12,801 nucleotides of DNA from Sphingomonadales bacterium. GTDB lineage: Bacteria > Pseudomonadota > Alphaproteobacteria > Sphingomonadales > Sphingomonadaceae. The stretch covers positions 1 to 12,801 of the forward strand of contig JAGPVK010000118.1 of the NCBI GenBank assembly GCA_018067055.1, given 5' to 3'. The position numbers and the translations under genes are program-made. This document shows positions 7,751 through 12,801 of the stretch, in pieces. Each line of letters opens with the position of its first letter. Within the stretch, counting starts at the first letter, position 1. The notes under the pieces are model-generated. The model did no database searches and had not been told where the DNA came from. It saw nothing but the letters and a program-made list of their open reading frames with translations.

Positions 7751-8271
7751 GGCAGGGTTGGCCACTGGTTTGCGCGCTGTTTCTGGCGGCCTGTGGCCAG
7801 GGGCAGCCGGATGCCGACAAAAACGCGGCAGAAATTTCCCCGCTGGAGCAGGCTGCTATTGATGCCGGGGTCATTCCCGATGTCCGCAATGTGACGCTGT
7901 CCGGCGCTTTTGAACGACGAAGCGATCTCGGCACCGACAGCTTTTGCGCGGTGGGCAATGACGAAAATGGCTATCAGGTCGGGATGATCGCGGTGTTCGG
8001 ACCGGAAACCAAGTGCGAAGGGCTGGGCGAAGCCGAGCGCGAGGGGGAAAATGTCCGGATTACCTTGAACAGCGAAGAGAAATGCAGCTTTACCGCGCGG
8101 TTTGATGGCGTCGAATTGAAATTGCCTGGTGAGCTGCCGAAAAGCTGTGCGAGCTATTGTAGCGCGCGCGCCGGGTTTGAAGGGGTCAGTTTCTACATGA
8201 TCGGCGAGGGCGATGCGGTGGCCCGATCGACCAGCGGCCGGGATTTCGAGAATCTCTGCCCCGGCGGCTAG
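7747..8271 (+). CDS. Small putative lipoprotein of unknown function
   Basis: A 174-residue protein I do not recognise. The only usable start is TTG at 7747, overlapping the hisI stop as TTGA; GGAG at 7735-7738 is 8 bases upstream, and an in-frame stop at 7723 excludes longer starts. From that start a short signal ([17 protein letters not shown]) with lipobox L13-A-A-C16 appears, which supports both the start and membrane anchoring. The mature part is acidic with six further cysteines, including a KSCASYC pair near the C-terminus, compatible with periplasmic disulfides. No enzymatic motif is visible. Probably co-transcribed with hisI; a functional link to histidine synthesis is not implied. 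The gene is likely real because the lipobox appears exactly at the only allowed start. Confidence 0.75.
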   Translation: MRQGWPLVCALFLAACGQGQPDADKNAAEISPLEQAAIDAGVIPDVRNVTLSGAFERRSDLGTDSFCAVGNDENGYQVGMIAVFGPETKCEGLGEAEREGENVRITLNSEEKCSFTARFDGVELKLPGELPKSCASYCSARAGFEGVSFYMIGEGDAVARSTSGRDFENLCPGG

Positions 8272-8273
8272 GG

Positions 8274-8302
8274 TTGACGTTTACGTTAGCGTAAGCTATA
8301 GA
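8274..8302 (+). promoter_or_regulatory. Promoter of the MerR-family gene with operator in its spacer
   Basis: TTGACG (8274-8279) and TATAGA (8297-8302) are separated by exactly 17 bases. Between them lies an inverted repeat, GTTTACG (8279-8285) and CGTAAGC (8290-8296), which matches in 6 of 7 positions around a TTAG centre. It resembles, from memory, the TTACG-type palindromes of LiuR-like MerR regulators. The -10 ends 6 bases before the ATG at 8309, predicting a leaderless mRNA. The promoter begins 2 bases after the lipoprotein stop. Confidence 0.7.
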
Positions 8303-8308
8303 TGGCCC

Positions 8309-8746
8309 ATGTCCAAGCCGCCAAACCATGCCGAACTCGACACACCGGATCTGAAGAATCGGGAAACCTATACAATATCCGACCTGTCGGAGGAATTTGG
8401 CGTTACTGCCCGGGCCTTGCGATTCTATGAGGACGAGGGGCTCATTGCCCCCGACCGCAAGGGTCTGTCGCGCATCTATACCAAGCGCGACCGGGCGCGG
8501 CTGGCCTGGATCATGCGCGCGAAAAATGTCGGGTTCAGCCTGATCGAAATTCGCGAGATGATCGATCTCTATGATGTCGGCGATGGTCGGCAGACGCAGA
8601 TGCAGGTGACGATCGAAAAATGTCAGGAAAAGGTCGATACGCTGAAGAAACAACGCGCCGACATTGACAGTTCGATCAAGGAATTGACCGGTTTTATTAA
8701 GACTGTGCAGTCCGCCATGGCGGACACCAAAGCGCAGCATCAATAG
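8309..8746 (+). CDS. MerR-family regulator, LiuR-like (acyl-CoA catabolism)
   Basis: A 145-residue cytosolic DNA-binding protein. The winged helix-turn-helix YTISDLSEEFGVTARALRFYEDEGLI occupies about residues 21-46, followed by RIYTKRDRARLAWIMRAKNVGFSLIEIREMIDLYD, closely resembling LiuR-type regulators of branched-chain amino-acid and fatty-acid breakdown. A dimerisation coiled coil covers about residues 95-130. It lacks the cysteine cluster of metal- or redox-sensing MerR proteins (a single C in KCQEK), so an acyl-CoA type signal is more likely. The ATG at 8309 is chosen because the domain begins about 20 residues later and the promoter lies just upstream; the frame is open further upstream but only through the lipoprotein gene. 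It precedes an acyl-CoA dehydrogenase by 54 bases, the probable target. Autoregulation is inferred from the operator. Confidence 0.9.
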   Translation: MSKPPNHAELDTPDLKNRETYTISDLSEEFGVTARALRFYEDEGLIAPDRKGLSRIYTKRDRARLAWIMRAKNVGFSLIEIREMIDLYDVGDGRQTQMQVTIEKCQEKVDTLKKQRADIDSSIKELTGFIKTVQSAMADTKAQHQ

Positions 8747-8755
8747 AGGATAAAT

Positions 8756-8771
8756 GCCGGTAAAATCCGGC
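8756..8771 (+). other. Small hairpin between the MerR and acyl-CoA dehydrogenase genes
   Basis: GCCGG (8756-8760) and CCGGC (8767-8771) form a perfect 5-base stem with loop TAAAAT. No T-run follows, so it is not an obvious terminator. It could mark an mRNA processing or attenuation point, or be chance. Confidence 0.3.
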
Positions 8772-8800
8772 CGCCCCGTTTGAGTAGAAAGTAGAAAATC

Positions 8801-10603
8801 ATGCCCAGTTATACCGCACCGATCGGCGAAGTCCGGTTCATCCTGAACGAAGTACTCAATCTGGAAAAATATTCGAACATCGCTGGTTTTGAAAATGCGA
8901 CGCCGGAAATGGTCGATGCCATTTTGACCGAAGCCGGGAAATTTTCGACCGAAGTGCTCCACCCGCTCAATCAATCGGGCGACGAGGAAGGCTGCACCCG
9001 CCACCCGGACGGCTCTGTCACCACACCCAAGGGTTTCAAGGAAGCCTATCAGAAGCTGACCGATGGCGGCTGGACGACATTGTCCTCTCCCGAAGAATAT
9101 GGCGGGCAGGGACTGCCCCGGGTCGTCGGCAATGCGGTGATGGAATTCATGGTTTCGGCCAATCAGGCGCTGGAAATGTACACCGGCCTTACCCAAGGGG
9201 CGATTGCTTCCATTCTTACCGAAGGCAGCGAAGAGCAAAAACAGACCTACGCTACCAAAATGATTTCGGGCGAATGGACCGGCACCATGAACCTGACGGA
9301 AGCCCATTGCGGTACCGATCTGGGTCTGATCCGAACCAAGGCTGAACCGATGCCCGGTGGCAGCTATGCGATTACCGGTCAGAAGATTTTCATTTCCGCT
9401 GGCGAGCATGACATGGCGGAAAATATCATCCACCTGGTGCTGGCCAAGACACCGGGTGCGCCGGACAGTTCGAAAGGCATCTCGCTGTTCATCGTGCCAA
9501 AATTCCTCGTCAACGAAGATGGAACGCTGGGCGAGCGCAACGGCGTCAGCTGTGGCTCGATCGAAGAGAAGATGGGCATTCACGGCAACGCCACCTGTGT
9601 GATGAACTATGACGGGGCCACCGGCTATATGGTCGGGGAAGAGAATAAAGGCCTGCGCGCCATGTTCATCATGATGAACGCAGCGCGTCTCGGCGTCGGG
9701 CTTCAAGGTCTGGCGCAGGGCGAAATCGCTTATCAGAATGCGGTTGTCTATGCCGGCGATCGGCGTCAGGGCCGGGCGCTGACCGGGGCACAGGATCCGG
9801 AAGAAAAAGCGGATACGCTGTTCGTTCATCCCGATGTCCGCCGGATGCTGATGGACGGCAAGGCTTTTACCGAGTCGATGCGGGCGCTGGTTCTGTGGGG
9901 CGCGTTGCAGGTGGATCTGGCCGACAAGGCGGAAACCGAGGAAGAGCGGCAGCTGGCCAATGATCTGGTCAGTCTGCTGACCCCGGTGGTCAAGGGTTAC
10001 GGCACCTATATGGGCTATCAGATCGCCACCGAATCACAGCAGGTTTATGGCGGCCATGGCTATATCAAGGAATGGGGCATGGAGCAGTTCGTGCGCGATG
10101 CGCGGATTGCGATGATTTACGAAGGCACCAACGGTATCCAGGCGATGGATCTGGTCGGTCGCAAGCTTGGCCAGAACGGTGGCCGGGCGGTGCAGGCGTT
10201 TTTCAAGGTCGTGGCTGACGAACTGGCCGAGGCGAAAGGCCATGAGAAGCTGTCGAAATTCGCCGAAGCGCTGGAAAAAGCCAATGGTGAACTGCAGAAA
10301 GCCACGATGTGGTTCATGCAGCATGGCATGGTCAATCCGAACAACGCCGGAGCCGGCGCTTATCATTATATGCATCTGATGGGCATTGTCTCGCTGGGAC
10401 TGATGTGGCTGCGGATGAGCAAGGCAGCCCAGGCTGCGCTGGATGCGGGTTCGGCCAATCCGAAATATTACGAGGCCAAGCTGGTAACCGCGCAATATTT
10501 TGCCGAGCGTTTCCTGCCGGATACCGGATCGCTGCGCCGCAAGATCGAAGGCGGAGCCGAGTCGATCATGGCACTCGATCCCGAAATGTTCGCGGTCACC
10601 TGA
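8801..10603 (+). CDS. Acyl-CoA dehydrogenase, long DmdC/FadE-like type
   Basis: A 600-residue FAD-dependent cytosolic dehydrogenase introducing the alpha-beta double bond into acyl-CoA, passing electrons to ETF. The length and order match the long family: N-terminal segment [19 protein letters not shown], an acyl-CoA dehydrogenase core with [15 protein letters not shown] (flavin/substrate loop), the [37 protein letters not shown] segment with catalytic E441, and an extra C-terminal domain (about 470-595) typical of methylmercaptopropionyl-CoA dehydrogenase DmdC relatives. In sphingomonads such paralogues usually serve fatty-acid beta-oxidation; I cannot tell the substrate. The ATG at 8801 starts the normal N-terminus; the upstream AGAAAGTAGAAAA is a weak ribosome binding site. 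It is probably under control of the MerR regulator in front. Its stop lies 9 bases from that of the converging hydroxylase gene. Confidence 0.95.
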   Translation: MPSYTAPIGEVRFILNEVLNLEKYSNIAGFENATPEMVDAILTEAGKFSTEVLHPLNQSGDEEGCTRHPDGSVTTPKGFKEAYQKLTDGGWTTLSSPEEYGGQGLPRVVGNAVMEFMVSANQALEMYTGLTQGAIASILTEGSEEQKQTYATKMISGEWTGTMNLTEAHCGTDLGLIRTKAEPMPGGSYAITGQKIFISAGEHDMAENIIHLVLAKTPGAPDSSKGISLFIVPKFLVNEDGTLGERNGVSCGSIEEKMGIHGNATCVMNYDGATGYMVGEENKGLRAMFIMMNAARLGVGLQGLAQGEIAYQNAVVYAGDRRQGRALTGAQDPEEKADTLFVHPDVRRMLMDGKAFTESMRALVLWGALQVDLADKAETEEERQLANDLVSLLTPVVKGYGTYMGYQIATESQQVYGGHGYIKEWGMEQFVRDARIAMIYEGTNGIQAMDLVGRKLGQNGGRAVQAFFKVVADELAEAKGHEKLSKFAEALEKANGELQKATMWFMQHGMVNPNNAGAGAYHYMHLMGIVSLGLMWLRMSKAAQAALDAGSANPKYYEAKLVTAQYFAERFLPDTGSLRRKIEGGAESIMALDPEMFAVT

Positions 10604-10612
10604 ACCTTGTGA

Positions 10613-11401
10613 TCAGGCGGGCTCATTCTGTTCCGCCTGTTTATAGGCTTCTTCCCACATGCCGAGGTTTCGCCGGGCATCCTGCACAAAGGGTGACCGG
10701 CGAATCCCCCACAAGGCGAGATTATTGGCCAGCCGGCCAAGCAGGCGCATCGGTCGCTTGACCTGGACCAGCAGGATGACGCGGCGCTGATCCGTATTGT
10801 TATGCACTTGGTGATAATAGCTGTCGTCAAACACCAGCCATTTGCCCGCTTCCCAGAACAGGGTGCTGTCCTCGACCTGCATCGTGCAATGTTCGGGCTT
10901 GTCGGGCACGATCAACCCGAGATGACAGGTGACCAAGCCACGGGTAACTCCGCGATGACGGGGAATGGTGGCTCCCGGCTCCAGGATCGAGAAAAAGGCG
11001 GAATTGAGGTCGGGTATCCGGCGCACCAGGTCGGCGGTTACCGGCGCGCGGGCACAATTTTCAGCCACTTCATAGCCATAGCCGATCAGAAAAAACGAGC
11101 GCCAGTTGCCATCGCCGGCGATCCGCGCATGATCCGGCGAGATTTCCTTGAGCGGCGGGACAGCGTCGCGGTGGCGCAGGATCGAAGCCGCTTCGTCCGC
11201 GATAACCAGCCATTTTTTGGAGAGGCCAGCGGTCCAGGGAAACGAATCGGCGGCAAGGACGGGTTCGGTGGGAATTTCGGACTGGTCCGTCGATATGCGG
11301 TTCATTGTGCCGCGCAGGCGCTTGCCGATTTTGATGATCAGGGGCCTGGCATCCGCATCGGACGTCTTCGCAGCGGCCGGACGAAGCTTTTGCATGGTCA
11401 T
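10613..11401 (-). CDS. Aspartyl/asparaginyl beta-hydroxylase family Fe(II)/2-oxoglutarate dioxygenase
   Basis: A 262-residue protein of the family that includes eukaryotic AspH and bacterial LpxO. The jelly-roll core carries PRHRGVTRGLVTCHLGLIVP and the second ligand region WLVFDDSYYHQVHNNTDQRR. The iron ligands should be H149 and H197. The position two after H149 is G151 rather than aspartate, as in the two-histidine AspH enzymes. H160 and the RR after NNTDQ would contact 2-oxoglutarate. No signal peptide or clear membrane helix is visible, so it is probably cytosolic or peripheral. The substrate is unknown: protein Asp/Asn or, as with LpxO, a 2-hydroxylated fatty acyl chain. The ATG at 11401 has AAAGG 9 bases upstream; a TTG at 11410 and ATG at 11395 fit less well. 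Confidence 0.87.
   Translation of the reverse strand: MTMQKLRPAAAKTSDADARPLIIKIGKRLRGTMNRISTDQSEIPTEPVLAADSFPWTAGLSKKWLVIADEAASILRHRDAVPPLKEISPDHARIAGDGNWRSFFLIGYGYEVAENCARAPVTADLVRRIPDLNSAFFSILEPGATIPRHRGVTRGLVTCHLGLIVPDKPEHCTMQVEDSTLFWEAGKWLVFDDSYYHQVHNNTDQRRVILLVQVKRPMRLLGRLANNLALWGIRRSPFVQDARRNLGMWEEAYKQAEQNEPA
10614..10643 (+). terminator. Possible terminator of the acyl-CoA dehydrogenase gene
   Basis: CAGGCGG (10614-10620) and CCGCCTG (10633-10639) make a perfect 7-base stem with a 12-base loop, followed by TTTAT. It begins 11 bases after the dehydrogenase stop and lies within the last codons of the opposing hydroxylase gene. The T-tract is short, so efficiency is uncertain. Confidence 0.45.
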
Positions 11402-11445
11402 GACTCGCAACCTTTCAGTTGAAATGTCCCGGACCCTTGTTTCGG

Positions 11446-11474
11446 ATTATACAGCGAAATGTGACCATATTTCG
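11446..11474 (-). promoter_or_regulatory. Candidate promoter and operator-like repeat for the hydroxylase gene
   Basis: On the minus strand TATAAT is perfect at 11451-11446, which would give a leader of roughly 38 bases before the ATG at 11401. Three bases upstream of this box, CGAAAT (11455-11460 on plus) and ATTTCG (11469-11474) form an inverted repeat with an 8-base centre, where a regulator could overlap RNA polymerase. No good -35 box is seen, which fits either activator dependence or a false positive. Confidence 0.4.
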
Positions 11475-11650
11475 ACAAACTGTTGCCGACAATCTGTCAA
11501 AGGAGGCCGGTCGTTTATCACGATCAATGGTGCCCGTTGACCGATGAATGCCGGTAATCCGCCATTTGGCGTTTCCGCAGCGCAGATGGTCGAAGGTGGC
11601 TGGACCGCGAATCGATCCGTCGTCACAAGGGTGGTGACAGGGGAATGATA

Positions 11651-11669
11651 TGCATAAGGAGTATATGCA
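11651..11669 (+). promoter_or_regulatory. Ribosome binding site in the loop of a small hairpin
   Basis: TGCATA (11651-11656) and TATGCA (11664-11669) form a 6-base stem whose 7-base loop AGGAGTA displays the Shine-Dalgarno core AGGAG. The ATG begins right after the stem, at 11670, 8 bases from the AAGGAG. The stem is weak (AT-rich), so it may present rather than block the site. Confidence 0.4.
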
Positions 11670-11942
11670 ATGCATTCCAAAAGAAGCCCAAATCGCGTGC
11701 GCCGGATGACGCCGTTTCTGATCACCGTCGGAATGGGACTATCGGTTGCAGCCCATGCGGCAGAGCCCGAATCCCCGGATGACATGCAGTCCGAAATCCC
11801 GGCTCCGACGATTGACAGCGACGGCGATGGAACGATGGATGCCTGGGATCGCAGCGGTGACGGGCAGGCCGATGCCTGGGACAGCGATGGCGACGGTCAA
11901 CCCGATCTGCTTGACGACGATGGAGATGGGCAGCCCGACTAA
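11670..11942 (+). CDS. Small secreted protein with Asp-Gly (calcium-loop-like) tandem repeats
   Basis: A 90-residue protein with a basic N-terminus (MHSKRSPNRVRRM), a hydrophobic core and a likely signal peptidase I site AHA/AEP at 30/31. After a short acidic linker, residues 49-90 are nearly four copies of an 11-residue unit of the pattern DxDGDGxxDxW/L, starting at D49, D60, D71 and D82; the last stops at QPD just before the stop codon. DxDxDG loops bind calcium in thrombospondin type 3, dockerin and EF-hand proteins, so calcium binding is likely but not proven. No anchor or enzymatic domain is present. AAGGAG 8 bases before the ATG supports the start. It is transcribed away from the hydroxylase gene and is followed by a strong terminator, so it is a one-gene unit. 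Confidence 0.82.
   Translation: MHSKRSPNRVRRMTPFLITVGMGLSVAAHAAEPESPDDMQSEIPAPTIDSDGDGTMDAWDRSGDGQADAWDSDGDGQPDLLDDDGDGQPD
11814..11939 (+). repeat. 33-base tandem repeat encoding 11-residue Asp-Gly units
   Basis: Units begin at 11814, 11847, 11880 and 11913; the last is 27 bases long. All share the pattern GAY-nnn-nnY-GGn-GAY-GGn at protein level D/x-S/D-D/G-G/D-D/G, with synonymous differences between copies, so duplication is not recent. Confidence 0.8.
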
Positions 11943-11965
11943 AACAGGCGACCGCCAGACGTTGG

Positions 11966-12012
11966 AACACCGGACCTATAGTGTAAGGCTATTCATGGTC
12001 CGGTGTTTTTTT
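11966..12012 (+). terminator. Strong rho-independent terminator of the repeat-protein gene
   Basis: AACACCGGACC (11966-11976) pairs perfectly with GGTCCGGTGTT (11997-12007), and seven Ts occupy 12006-12012. The 20-base loop contains a further short stem, ATAG with CTAT. It starts 24 bases after the stop of the small gene. The right arm and T-run lie inside the last codons of the converging hydrolase gene. On the minus strand the stem is followed by CC rather than Ts, so it works mainly for plus-strand transcripts. Confidence 0.88.
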
Positions 12013-12729
12013 GGTTTCAAAAACTTCGTCAAACATGCTGAGCATGGCGGCCTTGCTCTGCCGGTCTGCCGAGGCATTGTAGCGAACCGCTTCGATCGAC
12101 CTTGAATTGCTGTTTATGTCGGTGAAGCCGTGGACCACGCCCGAATAGATATGCATGTGGCAATCAGCCCCGGCAATGTCCATTTCTGCGAGAAATTCGC
12201 GCATCTGTTTGGGCGGGACAAGTGGGTCGGCCCGGCCATGGCAGACCAGAATGCGGGCCTTTATGGTACCGCGTTTTGCCGGGAGCGGGGTTGCCAGCAG
12301 GCCGTGAAAACTGACGACAAGAGCGATATCTTCTCCGCCGCGCGCCATTTCGAGAACGACTTCACCGCCCATGCAATAGCCGATCGCGGCAATCCGGTTG
12401 TTGGCAAGTTTTGATCTTGTGCGCAATTCGGCGAGCGCGCAGCGGAATCGTTCCCGATAATATTCAGCATCGGCACGCAGGGCATCTGCCAGCGCGCGTG
12501 CTTCCCGAATATCGTCGAGAACACCCTTGCCATAGAGGTCACAGACCATCGCGCTATAGCCCAATGAGGCCAGCCATCGGGCGCGATCAAACATCAGCTT
12601 GGTCGGACCGGCAATGGTCGGCACGATCAATATGCCCGCACGCGGATAGCGGCTGGGTTGCGCCATATAGCCGGATAATTCTACATCGCCATGCCGGTAG
12701 GTGAACTGCTGGACCTCGATCGAGCTCAT
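11989..12729 (-). CDS. Dienelactone hydrolase family alpha/beta hydrolase
   Basis: A 246-residue cytosolic alpha/beta hydrolase with the Cys-Asp-His triad of the dienelactone hydrolase family: C119 in GYCMGG, D168 in CHGRADPLVP, H200 in GVVHGF. ALGYSAMVCDLYGKG-like context (residues 55-69) is also typical. The loop that normally holds the glutamate switching the cysteine on (HE or PE before the glycine) reads VPTIAGPT, so that residue is not obvious here. Substrate could be a lactone or ester; sphingomonads carry many such paralogues. The ATG at 12729 overlaps the TGA of the upstream gene as ATGA, so the two are translationally coupled. The final codons (KKTPDHE) coincide with the terminator of the convergent gene. 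Confidence 0.9.
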   Translation of the reverse strand: MSSIEVQQFTYRHGDVELSGYMAQPSRYPRAGILIVPTIAGPTKLMFDRARWLASLGYSAMVCDLYGKGVLDDIREARALADALRADAEYYRERFRCALAELRTRSKLANNRIAAIGYCMGGEVVLEMARGGEDIALVVSFHGLLATPLPAKRGTIKARILVCHGRADPLVPPKQMREFLAEMDIAGADCHMHIYSGVVHGFTDINSNSRSIEAVRYNASADRQSKAAMLSMFDEVFETKKTPDHE

Positions 12730-12801
12730 TCTTCGGGCAGAAACTCTGGGACAGAAAGATACCGCTCGCCGGTATCATAGTTGAAGCCGAGGATTTTCGC
12801 G
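12726..12801 (-). CDS. C-terminal end of a probable cysteine synthase-like enzyme (partial)
   Basis: The last 24 residues of a minus-strand gene are visible: AKILGFNYDTGERYLSVPEF and LPEE, then TGA at 12728-12726. DTGERYLS resembles the C-terminal end of PLP-dependent O-acetylserine sulfhydrylases, hence the tentative call, made from a short motif only. It overlaps the hydrolase start by 4 bases and therefore heads or belongs to the same operon. The rest lies beyond the window. Confidence 0.45.
   Translation of the reverse strand, partial: AKILGFNYDTGERYLSVPEFLPEE

Larger units (their letters stand above)
11402..11669. other. Divergent intergenic region, hydroxylase and repeat-protein genes
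   Basis: This gap of 268 bases carries the start signals of both flanking genes. A minus-strand TATAAT (11446-11451) and an inverted repeat (11455-11474) lie on the hydroxylase side. On the other side GTCAC/GTGAC (11622-11626 and 11634-11638) form a second repeat near the small gene. A 34-codon frame at 11544-11648 has no ribosome binding site and looks accidental. No RNA gene was recognised. Confidence 0.5.

Noticed and set aside
8186..9829. Minus-strand open frame of 547 codons across the lipoprotein, MerR and dehydrogenase genes
   Set aside because: It opposes three genes with clear family motifs and shows no motif of its own. Long antisense frames are expected opposite GC-biased third codon positions.
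11499..11506. Strong Shine-Dalgarno-like AAAGGAGG in the divergent intergenic region
   Set aside because: No ATG, GTG or TTG lies at a usable distance. The next ATG, 21 bases away, opens only six codons.
11544..11648. 34-codon frame upstream of the repeat-protein gene
   Set aside because: It has no ribosome binding site, no recognisable composition or motif, and is short enough to be chance.

Overview
The window looks like a chromosomal, largely housekeeping stretch from an alphaproteobacterium, most likely a sphingomonad (Sphingorhabdus, Parasphingorhabdus or Sphingopyxis type). This is judged from remembered protein families, moderately high GC, dense short-gap operons, and promoters placed right at start codons. 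I see no rRNA, tRNA, CRISPR array, insertion sequence or phage gene.

Layout. After a possible upstream gene tail (1-56) come a CPD-type photolyase (71-1465) and a likely operon of an NAD-type short-chain dehydrogenase, a divergent Cfa-family lipid methyltransferase and a NylB-like serine hydrolase lipoprotein (1626-4958). Facing these on the minus strand is the couple purF and SDR (4965-7201), with 2 bases between the genes. hisI (7379-7750) diverges from purF and overlaps a small lipoprotein gene that starts with TTG. A LiuR-like MerR regulator (8309-8746) precedes a DmdC/FadE-like 600-residue acyl-CoA dehydrogenase (8801-10603). On the minus strand lies an aspartyl/asparaginyl beta-hydroxylase family protein (10613-11401). 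Diverging from it is a 90-residue secreted protein made of 11-residue aspartate-glycine repeats (11670-11942). The window ends with a minus-strand dienelactone hydrolase-like gene (11989-12729) that overlaps by ATGA the tail of a probable cysteine synthase gene.

How the genes fit together. Photolyase, SDR and Cfa-like genes recur together in photo-oxidative stress regulons of other alphaproteobacteria, so the left third may be a light-stress and membrane-lipid module; no matching sigma-factor site was seen. purF and hisI link purine and histidine synthesis. The MerR and acyl-CoA dehydrogenase pair is a fatty-acid or branched-acyl-CoA catabolic unit. The MerR promoter carries a palindrome exactly filling its 17-base spacer and implies a leaderless, autoregulated mRNA.

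No clearly new multi-gene system is visible. The best leads are the MerR operator/promoter design, the repeat protein divergent from the hydroxylase, the Cfa paralogue with altered bicarbonate-site residues, and terminators placed inside the coding ends of opposing genes.
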